The notes under the pieces were generated by a model. The model saw nothing but the letters and a program-made list of their open reading frames with translations, did not search any database and had not been told where the DNA came from. A stretch of 50,142 bases of DNA from a bacterium. Lineage in GTDB: Bacteria; Desulfobacterota; JAPLJL01. The position numbers and the translations under genes were made by a program. The stretch lies in contig JAQTNV010000024.1 of the NCBI GenBank assembly GCA_028713675.1, positions 1 to 50,142 of the forward strand, read 5' to 3'. How positions within the stretch are numbered: position 1 is the stretch's first letter; each line of letters starts with the position of its first letter. Below, piece by piece: positions 24,748 to 31,927 of this stretch.

Positions 24748-25476
24748 TTATTTCTCACTTGTTTTCTTCTCCGCCACCAGATTGGTCGCCCGCCGGAGCG
24801 AATCGAATGTCCCCGCGTCGGTCCACCAACCCTTCAGGATACTGTAGGAAAGCTCCCCCAGCTCCAGGTAACGGTTATTCACGTCCGTAATCTCAAGTTC
24901 CCCGCGGCCGGAGGGCTTCAGCGTCTTGATAATTTCAAACACCCGGCAATCGTAAAAATAAATCCCGATCACCGCGTAATTTGAGAACGGCCGTTTCGGC
25001 TTTTCCTGGATCCGCTTGACCTTTCCTTTGACAATCTCCGCCACCCCGAACCTCTCCGGGTCCGGCACCTCCTTCAGCAGGATTTTGGCGCCGCTTTTCT
25101 GGCGTTTGTATTCCTGGACCGCGGCTTTGATGCTTCCCTCGATGATATTGTCACCCAGAAACACGCACACCGGCTCCCCCCCGCAGAAATACTCGGCCAG
25201 CCGCAAGGCGGCCGCGATCCCGCCCTCGCCTTCCTGGTAGGTGTAATTCAGATGCTTCAGCCCGAACTCACTCCCATTCCCGAGGAGCCGGAGAAAATCC
25301 CCGGCATGAGGTCCGCCGGTCACGATCAGGATATCGGTGATTCCCGCCTCCACCAGCGATTGGAGCGGATAATAAATCATCGGCTTGTCGTAAACCGGCA
25401 AGAGGTGCTTGTTGGTAATCTTGGTCAAGGGACTCATCCGGGTGCCCAATCCGCCGGCCAGAATCACGCCTTTCAT
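24748..25476 (-). CDS. rfbA: Glucose-1-phosphate thymidylyltransferase, short RmlA type
   Basis: RfbA/RmlA makes dTDP-glucose from glucose 1-phosphate and dTTP, the first pathway step. The N-terminal signature GVILAGGLGTRMSPLT and NKHLLPVYDKPMIYYPL are complete. VCVFLGDNII carries the metal-binding Asp, FGVAEI and EKPKRPFSNYAVIGIYFYD fit the sugar site, and GRGELEITDVNNRYL and WWTDAGTFDSL close the domain. At 242 aa it lacks the C-terminal ~50 residues of E. coli-type RmlA that form the allosteric dimer contact. It resembles the short archaeal/anaerobe form. A GGAGGGC ribosome site precedes ATG 25476. It is the first gene of the rhamnose cluster. Confidence 0.93.
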   Translation of the reverse strand: MKGVILAGGLGTRMSPLTKITNKHLLPVYDKPMIYYPLQSLVEAGITDILIVTGGPHAGDFLRLLGNGSEFGLKHLNYTYQEGEGGIAAALRLAEYFCGGEPVCVFLGDNIIEGSIKAAVQEYKRQKSGAKILLKEVPDPERFGVAEIVKGKVKRIQEKPKRPFSNYAVIGIYFYDCRVFEIIKTLKPSGRGELEITDVNNRYLELGELSYSILKGWWTDAGTFDSLRRATNLVAEKKTSEK

Positions 25477-25576
25477 AATCTGCCCTCCATCTGGTTCATT
25501 CGGACTATCTGATCTTTTTTAGCAAAGAGCATAGAGCATAGGGTTTGTCTCGAAATTTTCTTTAGTCTCAAATCTC

Positions 25577-25661
25577 TGGTTTCTAGTTTCTGGTTCAAAG
25601 CTTAAAACCATATTTTCTCTCTTTTATTTCAACTAGAGACTCGAAACCCGAAACTCGAAAC
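25577..25661. repeat. GTTTC/GAAAC inverted microrepeat pair
   Basis: The left arm is GTTTCTAGTTTCTGGTT and the right arm (25631-25661) consists of CTCGAAACCCGAAACTCGAAAC units. The two arms are broadly complementary, separated by about 35 bp of AT-rich DNA between sppA-like and rfbA genes. Confidence 0.8.
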
Positions 25662-25680
25662 TTTTTTATTTCGCCTTGCC

Positions 25681-27411
25681 TCATTTGATCCTGAGAAAAT
25701 ACGGCGCCAGAGCCAGGTTTTGCGGCGTGAGGAAAAGGGAAAGGATCGGGTTTTGAGCCAAATCCCGGAGCCGGAACGGGTCTTCTGATCCCGGGAAGCC
25801 GTCATTCCAATTAACCTGGTTCAGATAAGCTGTCGGAGAGCCTGCGTTCGCGTATCCTCCCCCGATCATCCCCCGGAGAATCTCCCTTTTCCAGGACCTG
25901 CGCCGGGGGAGATCCAGGATCAGAATCTTCTCCTCCGGGGAAATTCCCGCCAGTTCCTTGACCCGCCGGATCGCCTCCGCCAACCCGCCCAGATGGTCCA
26001 CCAGATTCAGATTGAGCGCCTGCGTTCCCGTCCAGACCCGTCCCTCGGCATACTGGGAGAGGGTCCTCATTTTCATGTTGCGTCCTTCTCCGATTCTTTC
26101 CAGCATCTTCCGGTAGGTAAATTCCAGATGCCGGCGCAGCAGCGCGTGTTCCTTCCGGGTCAGAAATCTGAAACTGCTGAGCATGTCGGCCCGCTCCGTA
26201 TTTTTAATAATTTGCGGGTTGGCCCCCAGCTTTCCCAGCAGATCCCGGATCACAAATTTTCCGAAGAATACCCCGATGGATCCGGTTAAAGTCAGGGGAT
26301 TGGAGAAGATTTCGCTGGCTCCGGCGGCCAGGTAATAGGCCCCGGAGGCCGCCATCCCCCCGCAGGAAATCACGACCGGTTTCTTTTCCCGGAGACGGAT
26401 TACCGCCCGCCAGAGGGCGTCGGAAGCGTCCGCCGAACCACCCCCGCTGTCCACCCGGAGAACCGCCCCTACGATGCTCTTTTCCCGGGCGACCTGCTCC
26501 AGAAGCGGAACCAGGGTATCCGCCCCGGTCATCCGGGTGCCCTGGAACGGGTCCTCCAGGCTTTCCCCGGAGCGGATGGTCCCTTCCACGAAAACAACCG
26601 CGAGCCGCTGTCTCCGTGGCCTCCGGGGAGAATAATGAAAAGAAATAGGCATCTGGTCCCCGGGGATCATCACGATCTTGTCTTTCCAAAGCTCCTCGAC
26701 CAGCCGGGGAATCTCGTCGGGGAAGCCCAGGACGTCCACCAATTTAAGTTTCTCGGCCTCGGCCGCGGTCAGGATCGCCGCGTCGGTGATTTTTTTGATC
26801 CCGCCCGCGGAAAGTTTCCGGTTCTTCCGCAGGGTGTCGTTGTAGTAACCGGTAATCTCTTCCAGGATGGATTTGATTTCCTCCTGATGAGGCTGGCTGG
26901 GGGAAGTCCGGGTAAAAATCTCGGGGGCGGACTTGTAACGCCCGATCCGCTCGAACTCCGGTTTCACCCCGATTTTCTTCAAGGTGTCACGGAGGTAGAC
27001 AATTTCCACCCGGAAACCCGGCAGGAAAAGGCTTCCGGCGGGGTTCATCACGATCAGGTCCGCCAGCGAAGCCAGTAAATAATGGGAGGATTCCCCGCTG
27101 TTCAGGTACACGATCAGGCGCTTGCCTCTTTTTTTCAGATCCGCCAGGGCCTGGTAAATTTCGGAAAGAGGCCCCATTCCCAGCTGAAGCTGTCCCAGCT
27201 TGAGGATGATTCCGTCAATCCATTTCTCTTCGGAAAGCAGGGCCAGATGGTGAATCACCTGGTGAATCGAGCTGATGTTGGTGAAAAAAGAGATGGGCGG
27301 AATCCGTTCGGGAAGATGCTCCGGCAGGGATATTTCAATATAATTTCCGCCCCGGCTGACGGGACGAAGTACTTTTCTTTTCAAACCCAGGGGAAGACTA
27401 TAACCGAACAT
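25681..27411 (-). CDS. SppA-like S49 peptidase, tandem-domain form without membrane anchor
   Basis: This protein resembles the 67-kDa form of signal peptide peptidase A, which degrades cleaved signal peptides at the inner membrane. The 576-aa protein has two ClpP-like domains. The N-terminal domain supplies the general-base Lys160 (RIGRYKSAPE). The C-terminal domain supplies nucleophile Ser356 (GGMAASGAYY) and the VLRVDSGGGSADASD segment. TGSIGVFFGKF and the C-terminal AEGRVWTGTQALNLNLVDHLGG motif are also diagnostic. Unlike E. coli SppA it has no obvious N-terminal membrane helix or signal sequence. A longer start is not available because the upstream 83 bp is intergenic and AT-rich. It is probably a soluble or peripheral peptidase. 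Confidence 0.9.
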   Translation of the reverse strand: MFGYSLPLGLKRKVLRPVSRGGNYIEISLPEHLPERIPPISFFTNISSIHQVIHHLALLSEEKWIDGIILKLGQLQLGMGPLSEIYQALADLKKRGKRLIVYLNSGESSHYLLASLADLIVMNPAGSLFLPGFRVEIVYLRDTLKKIGVKPEFERIGRYKSAPEIFTRTSPSQPHQEEIKSILEEITGYYNDTLRKNRKLSAGGIKKITDAAILTAAEAEKLKLVDVLGFPDEIPRLVEELWKDKIVMIPGDQMPISFHYSPRRPRRQRLAVVFVEGTIRSGESLEDPFQGTRMTGADTLVPLLEQVAREKSIVGAVLRVDSGGGSADASDALWRAVIRLREKKPVVISCGGMAASGAYYLAAGASEIFSNPLTLTGSIGVFFGKFVIRDLLGKLGANPQIIKNTERADMLSSFRFLTRKEHALLRRHLEFTYRKMLERIGEGRNMKMRTLSQYAEGRVWTGTQALNLNLVDHLGGLAEAIRRVKELAGISPEEKILILDLPRRRSWKREILRGMIGGGYANAGSPTAYLNQVNWNDGFPGSEDPFRLRDLAQNPILSLFLTPQNLALAPYFLRIK

Positions 27412-27494
27412 TGTCTGTTTTCGTCAATTAAAGTATTATTTTCGTTGGCAATAATACCTTATCAATAAAGATAAAAATAGTAAACGGAATCGAG

Positions 27495-28415
27495 ATGAGC
27501 AAACTCCCCGAATTACCGTATCGTCCTCACGATTTTTACCGGATCGAAAGCCGTTATATCGAATTTAAGCCCGCGGCCGATTATCCCCGGCCGGTGAAGG
27601 TTCATTACAAGGTCGCCGGAGAAGGCAGGCCTCTGATCCTGGTTCACGGCCTGATGACCTCGGCCTACTCCTTCCGCTACGTGATTTCCCCGCTGGCCAA
27701 GTCCTTCCGGGTTTATGTCCCGGATCTGATCGGGGCGGGCCTCTCCGCCAAGCCGGATGATTTCAACTATTCCATCCGGAGAATCGGGGAATTCATCTCC
27801 AATTTTCTCAAAGAACTGAAGCTGGAAAAACCCATCGTGGTGGGCAATTCACTGGGCGGGCTCTACGTTCTCAGCCTGGCCCTGGATCACCCTGAACAGG
27901 TGGACCGCCTGGTGGTGATCCACTGCCCCGGGTTCCCCATGTTTCGGCTGAAAGCCCTGGCTTTCCTGCTCAAGATCGACCCCCTGGTCCGGGCTTACCA
28001 GGCCTTCACCCTGCGTTTCGCCCATCAATTCGTCCGGAATTCCATCTTTTACCAGGATAAAAACCTGCTCTCGGAAGAAGAAGTCAAAGAATATGGCCGG
28101 CTCTTCGCGAGCCCCGAAGGCGCAGTCGCTTTCACCCGCATCCTGAAGGAAAGCCTCGATTCGAAAGCCAGCGCCGAGATTATTTCCCGTCTCGCTAAAA
28201 TGAAAGATGAAGGGAAAAAATTCCCCTTCCCCGTCCTTCTGATGTTCACGGATAAAGACCGGCTGGTCCCCGCTGAATTCGGCGACCGTTTCCATGAGAT
28301 CATTCCCGGATCCCGGCTGGAAAAATTCGCCGACACCTCTCACTTCATCCACGTGGAGAGACCGGAAGAAACCGTCAAGCTTATTCGTGAGTTTTCTGAA
28401 ATTAATAAAAAATGA
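27495..28415 (+). CDS. Alpha/beta-hydrolase fold protein
   Basis: This is a soluble 306-aa alpha/beta hydrolase. The oxyanion-hole motif LVHGLM is at about 49. The nucleophile elbow GNSLGG has Ser119, an acid candidate is Asp253 or Asp255 in FTDKDRLVP, and the catalytic His is His283 in DTSHFIHVERPEE. A helical cap lies at about 145-230. Family members are esterases, C-C hydrolases or lactonases; no substrate can be named. A Ser nucleophile rules out haloalkane-dehalogenase-type or OleB chemistry, which uses Asp. It leads a plus-strand run with two 3-beta-HSD-like reductases and an acyltransferase, so a lipid ester substrate is plausible but unproven. Confidence 0.9.
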   Translation: MSKLPELPYRPHDFYRIESRYIEFKPAADYPRPVKVHYKVAGEGRPLILVHGLMTSAYSFRYVISPLAKSFRVYVPDLIGAGLSAKPDDFNYSIRRIGEFISNFLKELKLEKPIVVGNSLGGLYVLSLALDHPEQVDRLVVIHCPGFPMFRLKALAFLLKIDPLVRAYQAFTLRFAHQFVRNSIFYQDKNLLSEEEVKEYGRLFASPEGAVAFTRILKESLDSKASAEIISRLAKMKDEGKKFPFPVLLMFTDKDRLVPAEFGDRFHEIIPGSRLEKFADTSHFIHVERPEETVKLIREFSEINKK

Positions 28416-28474
28416 ATCTCCCCTGGCAGAGACCGTGGGGTATCTTTCTCAAAACGATTTGTAATTTCTGGGTT

Positions 28475-28544
28475 GTCATTCCCGCGAAAGCGGGAATCCA
28501 GGCGAACAATAAAACACTGGATTCCGCATCAAGTGCGGAATGAC
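28475..28544. repeat. GTCATTCC-type two-hairpin element (70 bp, type copy)
   Basis: The left arm GTCATTCCCGC-GAAA-GCGGGAATCCAG and the right arm CTGGATTCCGC-ATCAAGT-GCGGAATGAC each form a hairpin. The left outer arm can also pair with the right outer arm. It lies 17 bp upstream of the next start codon. Confidence 0.92.
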
Positions 28545-28561
28545 GGAATAGGATAATTGTA

Positions 28562-29545
28562 ATGCGAGCTTTCGTCACCGGAGGAAACGGATTCCTGGGC
28601 AGTCACCTGGTGGAAACCCTGGTCAAACGGGGATACGAGGTGACCTGCCTGGTCCGGAAAACCAGTGATCTGACCTGGCTTAAAGATCTCAAAATTAAAT
28701 ACGTTTACGGCGATATGGGCCTGGGCGACCAGGGCTTGGCGGAGGGCCTGAGAAACGCCGATATTGTTTTCAACCTGGCCGGTAAAGTCATGGCCCTTTC
28801 CCGCGACGAATATTTCCAGGTCAATTCCCTCGCCCCGGAGATCCTGGCGCAAACCGCGGTCAAGGTTAATCCCAAACTGAAACGGATTGTCTTCACCTCC
28901 AGCCTGGCCGTGCAGGGCCCGGGGGTCGGCCGGGAGCCGACCGATGAGTTATGGGGCGGAAAACCCGTGACCTGGTACGGCGAAAGCAAACTGGAGATGG
29001 AGAAACGGGTCCTGCCGTTTAAGAATCAGATCCCGATTACCATCGTCCGTCCCGGCCCGATTTATGGGCCACGTGATTACGCTTTCCTGGATGTTTTTAA
29101 GACCATGAAGAACGGCTTTCGGATCGATATTTACGGAAAGTCCAAGATTCTCAACATGGCTTACGTTCAGGACATCGTGGACGGTATCATTCTGGCGGGG
29201 GAAAAGGATGTCGCTTCCGGCGAGATATTCCTTCTGGGAGACAGCAAAAATTATGACTGGGACGAGGTCATGGCCATCCTGGGCCGGACGCTCGGGAAAA
29301 AAGGCCTTAAAATCCCGATCCCGGTGCCGATTGTTTACCTGGTGGCGGGGATCTCCGAACTCATCGCCAAGATCCGGAGGAAACCGGTGATGCTGAACCT
29401 GCAGAAGGTGCCGGAATTGATCCAGACCAACTGGGCCTTCAGTGTCGCCAAGGCCCAGAAGCTTCTTGGCTACGAACCCAAGGTTGATCTCGCTCAGGGA
29501 TTCGAACTCACGCTGGAATGGTACCAAAAAACCAAACGGCTTTAG
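28562..29545 (+). CDS. NAD-dependent epimerase/3-beta-HSD-like extended SDR, copy 1
   Basis: This extended SDR of 327 aa has the N-terminal VTGGNGFLGSHLVETL glycine motif, RKTSDLTWL after the second strand, and NLAGKVMA. SSLAVQGPG contributes the catalytic Ser, and WYGESKLEMEK the Tyr139-Lys143 pair. VRPGPIYGPRDYAFL fits a C-terminal substrate loop. The C-terminal half with the hydrophobic VPIVYLVAGISELIAKI segment is typical of 3-beta-hydroxysteroid dehydrogenase/isomerase-like and dihydroflavonol-reductase-like members that handle hydrophobic substrates. AGGAT lies eight bases before ATG 28562. A related gene follows at 30652, separated by a CPBP protein. Confidence 0.9.
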   Translation: MRAFVTGGNGFLGSHLVETLVKRGYEVTCLVRKTSDLTWLKDLKIKYVYGDMGLGDQGLAEGLRNADIVFNLAGKVMALSRDEYFQVNSLAPEILAQTAVKVNPKLKRIVFTSSLAVQGPGVGREPTDELWGGKPVTWYGESKLEMEKRVLPFKNQIPITIVRPGPIYGPRDYAFLDVFKTMKNGFRIDIYGKSKILNMAYVQDIVDGIILAGEKDVASGEIFLLGDSKNYDWDEVMAILGRTLGKKGLKIPIPVPIVYLVAGISELIAKIRRKPVMLNLQKVPELIQTNWAFSVAKAQKLLGYEPKVDLAQGFELTLEWYQKTKRL

Positions 29546-29550
29546 AAACC

Positions 29551-29658
29551 GTTTCGAGTTTCTGGTTCATGGTTTCTGGTCAATTAAATACCTTTTTAAG
29601 AATTACTTTCAATTAATTTTTTATCCCAACTCGAAACCCGAAACTCGAAACTAGAAAC
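29551..29658. repeat. GTTTC/GAAAC inverted microrepeat pair
   Basis: Left-arm units GTTTCGAG/GTTTCTGG (29551-29580) and right-arm units CTCGAAACCCGAAACTCGAAAC (29628-29658) flank about 47 bp of AT-rich DNA. The element ends 14 bp before the next start codon. Confidence 0.85.
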
Positions 29659-29672
29659 TGTTCTTCATCACC

Positions 29673-30389
29673 ATGTTTTTAAAAGAACTCACTGACTACT
29701 TCCGCGGGCAGGATCGCCGCAGCGCCGCCATCCTCCTGAGTTCGGTAGTGCTGATGGTGATTTACCTTTACCAGGGCAACCACAATTTTTTCCTTTCCCA
29801 TTTCGGAAGCGGATTCCCCGACCGGAACCAGGCCCTGACTTTCGGCCAGGTCTATCAATGCACGGTTGCCTTCCTGCTCTGGGCCGTAATTCCGATTATT
29901 CTCATCAAATCCTTTATCGGCGGTAACCTGAAAGACTACGGGATCTGCCTGGGTGATTGGCGCTTCGGCCTGAAGTTTTTTCTTCTGTCCATTCCGATCC
30001 TTCTCCCTCTGCTTTATTTGACCTCTTTGAACCCGGAATTCCCGGCCGAGTACCCTCTCGCCCCGCTGGCCGCGCAGGGAGTCAGAGGATTTATCCTCTG
30101 GGAACTCACTTATCTGATTTATTACCTGGGGTTTGAGTTCATTTTCCGCGGCTACATGCAGCTGGGGCTCCTGAAGCGCCTGGGGCCGTTCCTCGCGATC
30201 ATGGCCCAAACCATTCCCTCCACCATTGTCCACTGGGGAAAACCGGAAGGAGAAACCATCGCCGCGATTGTCGCCGGTCTCGCCTTCGGCGCCCTGGCCA
30301 TACGGACCCGCTCGATCCTGTGGGGTCTCATGGTCCATTATTTCGTGGGCATCGCCACCGATTTCTTCTGTCTGCTTCAACGTCTATAA
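29673..30389 (+). CDS. CPBP-family intramembrane protease-like protein
   Basis: This polytopic membrane protein has 238 aa and about six hydrophobic segments (for example AAILLSSVVLMVIYLY and VAFLLWAVIPIILIKSFI). The CPBP/CAAX-protease core is recognisable: FEFIFRGYMQLG (motif 1), IVHWGKPEGE (motif 2 His) and HYFVGIATDF (motif 3). Motif 1 has a single Glu because the first Glu of the canonical EExxxR is Phe here. This pattern occurs in an HFGKPE-type branch whose activity is not established. Proteolysis, prenyl processing or a non-enzymatic role remain open. It sits between two 3-beta-HSD-like SDR genes. No ribosome site is evident because repeat DNA abuts the start. Confidence 0.83.
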   Translation: MFLKELTDYFRGQDRRSAAILLSSVVLMVIYLYQGNHNFFLSHFGSGFPDRNQALTFGQVYQCTVAFLLWAVIPIILIKSFIGGNLKDYGICLGDWRFGLKFFLLSIPILLPLLYLTSLNPEFPAEYPLAPLAAQGVRGFILWELTYLIYYLGFEFIFRGYMQLGLLKRLGPFLAIMAQTIPSTIVHWGKPEGETIAAIVAGLAFGALAIRTRSILWGLMVHYFVGIATDFFCLLQRL

Positions 30390-30651
30390 AAAAGAAGTTT
30401 CGGGTTTCGAGTCTCTAGTTTCGAGTTAAAAGAATTAACGATTTACGAATGACGATTGACGAAATGAGCCGCGCAACCCCAACCGATTTATTTACCTTTT
30501 TTTTTGCTTGGTATTTGGTCATTGGGATTTATTTGGTAATTGCCCCTCTGGGGTACTCGTCCTGAGACCCCATCGGGGTCTTAGGAGAACTTGGTTATTG
30601 GTTATTGAATTATGTTTGGTTATTGGAATTTGGTAATTGGTAATTGATGTT
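30390..30651. repeat. Composite intergenic repeat tract
   Basis: In order: GTTTCGGGTTTCGAG units (30390-30427), ACGAATGACG units, a GACCCCATCGGGGTC hairpin (30566-30582), and a run of GGTTATTGG/GGTAATTGG units (30590-30645) that reaches the next start codon. No gene is present. Confidence 0.8.
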
Positions 30652-31695
30652 ATGAAGGCTTTAGTCACCGGCGCGGACGGCTTTATCGGCTCCAACCTGG
30701 TTTCCGCGCTCCTCGCGCGCGGATTCGAGGTCCGGGCCCTGGTCTTCCCCGGATCCCCGAGCCGCAACCTGGACGGCCTCCCCGTGGAAATCTGCTCGGG
30801 CGACCTGACCCGGCCCGAGACGCTTCTCCCCGCCGCCGCCGGCGTGGATTATGTCTTTCACCTGGCCGCCAAGGTTACCGACTGGGGCCCGCTCTCCGAG
30901 TTCCGAAAAGTGATCGTCGAGGGGACCGGAAATATCCTGGAAGCCTCCGCGGCGAGCCGGGTCAGGCGTTTCCTTTACGTCAGCACCCTGGCCGTCCACC
31001 GCTACCGTGATTATATCGACGGGGACGAGAACGCCCCCCGCGATTGCCGGAACCTTCCCTACGGAGTGACCAAGATCGAAGCGGAGGACCGGGTCCGTCA
31101 TTTTCAGAAATCCGGCCGGCTCGGGACCGTAATCATCCGCCCCGGTATTTTTCCCTTCGGCCCCAACGACCGCACCAGTTTTTTTCCGCTGGCCCAGGCC
31201 TTCGAGGGAGGTATTTTCGGCTTCATCCGCGGTGGGAAAAAGTTCCTCTGCACCTCCTACGTGGAAAACCTGGTGGAGGGGATGATCCTGGCCGCCCTGG
31301 CCCCCCGGGCCGAAGGGCAGACTTATATCCTGACCGACGGGATCAAAGTTACCTGGAAGGAACTTTTTGAGCTTTTTACCCGGCACCTGGGGAAAAAACC
31401 GCTCTGGATCAATATCCCGTATCCGCCCGTGTATCTGGTGGCCCTCTTCTGGGAATCGCTTTACCGGCTCTTCGGGGTCAAAACCGCCCCCCTTCTGACC
31501 CGCTACCGGGTTTCCCTGCAGGCATATCATCTGCATTTCGACTGCCGGAAAGCCCGGGAAGAACTGGGGTACCGCCCCCTGGTCGATCTGGAGGAAGGAA
31601 TCCGCCGAACCGTGGCCTGGTATCAGAAAGCAAAACAAATTAACGACTTGTCCCGAGCTGAGTCGAGGGATTTACGATTGACGAATGACGAATGA
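30652..31695 (+). CDS. NAD-dependent epimerase/3-beta-HSD-like extended SDR, copy 2
   Basis: This is a 347-aa extended SDR: VTGADGFIGSNLVSALL near the N-terminus, HLAAKVTDW, VSTLAVHRY, and YGVTKIEAED with catalytic Tyr and Lys. VIIRPGIFPFGP and a C-terminal hydrophobic stretch (YPPVYLVALFWESLYRLFG) follow. It resembles steroid or sterol-type 3-beta-HSD/C-4 decarboxylase-like enzymes, but the substrate is unassigned. I use ATG 30652; an in-frame TTG at 30637 lies in microrepeat DNA. The last 17 codons (from about 31642) are encoded by dispersed repeats, so the natural C-terminus has been extended by repeat DNA after VAWYQKAKQI. Confidence 0.88.
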   Translation: MKALVTGADGFIGSNLVSALLARGFEVRALVFPGSPSRNLDGLPVEICSGDLTRPETLLPAAAGVDYVFHLAAKVTDWGPLSEFRKVIVEGTGNILEASAASRVRRFLYVSTLAVHRYRDYIDGDENAPRDCRNLPYGVTKIEAEDRVRHFQKSGRLGTVIIRPGIFPFGPNDRTSFFPLAQAFEGGIFGFIRGGKKFLCTSYVENLVEGMILAALAPRAEGQTYILTDGIKVTWKELFELFTRHLGKKPLWINIPYPPVYLVALFWESLYRLFGVKTAPLLTRYRVSLQAYHLHFDCRKAREELGYRPLVDLEEGIRRTVAWYQKAKQINDLSRAESRDLRLTNDE

Positions 31696-31910
31696 CGAAT
31701 TTATTTAAACGGCTTGCGGAGTACGGTTGAGCGGCTCGTTTCGGCTTACGGTTTACGTCTTTCGTTTTCATAAACGCTGAACGAACAACGATAGACAATA
31801 CGAGCAGCGCAACCGCAACCGACGAACCTGACCCAAAAAAATGATGAAGATGTCTGCCCATGAGCATGAACCTAGGTTGAAACCCCCGGACCAATTGCCT
31901 AAGATTTAAC
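31647..31910. repeat. Dispersed repeat words overlapping and following copy 2 epimerase
   Basis: 31647-31670 is an inverted copy of the CCTTCGACT word seen at 1570 and 41242. It is followed by ACGAATGACG units (31672-31700) and a tract of CGGCTTGCGG/CGGCTTACGG/ACGAACAACG words. There is no gene between 31696 and 31927. Confidence 0.75.
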
Positions 31911-31927
31911 AAACGCCAGCTTTAAAA

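Noticed and set aside
27495-29545. Long-chain olefin (OleABCD) pathway
   Set aside because: The hydrolase has a Ser nucleophile, unlike the Asp of OleB, and no OleA thiolase or OleC ligase is present.
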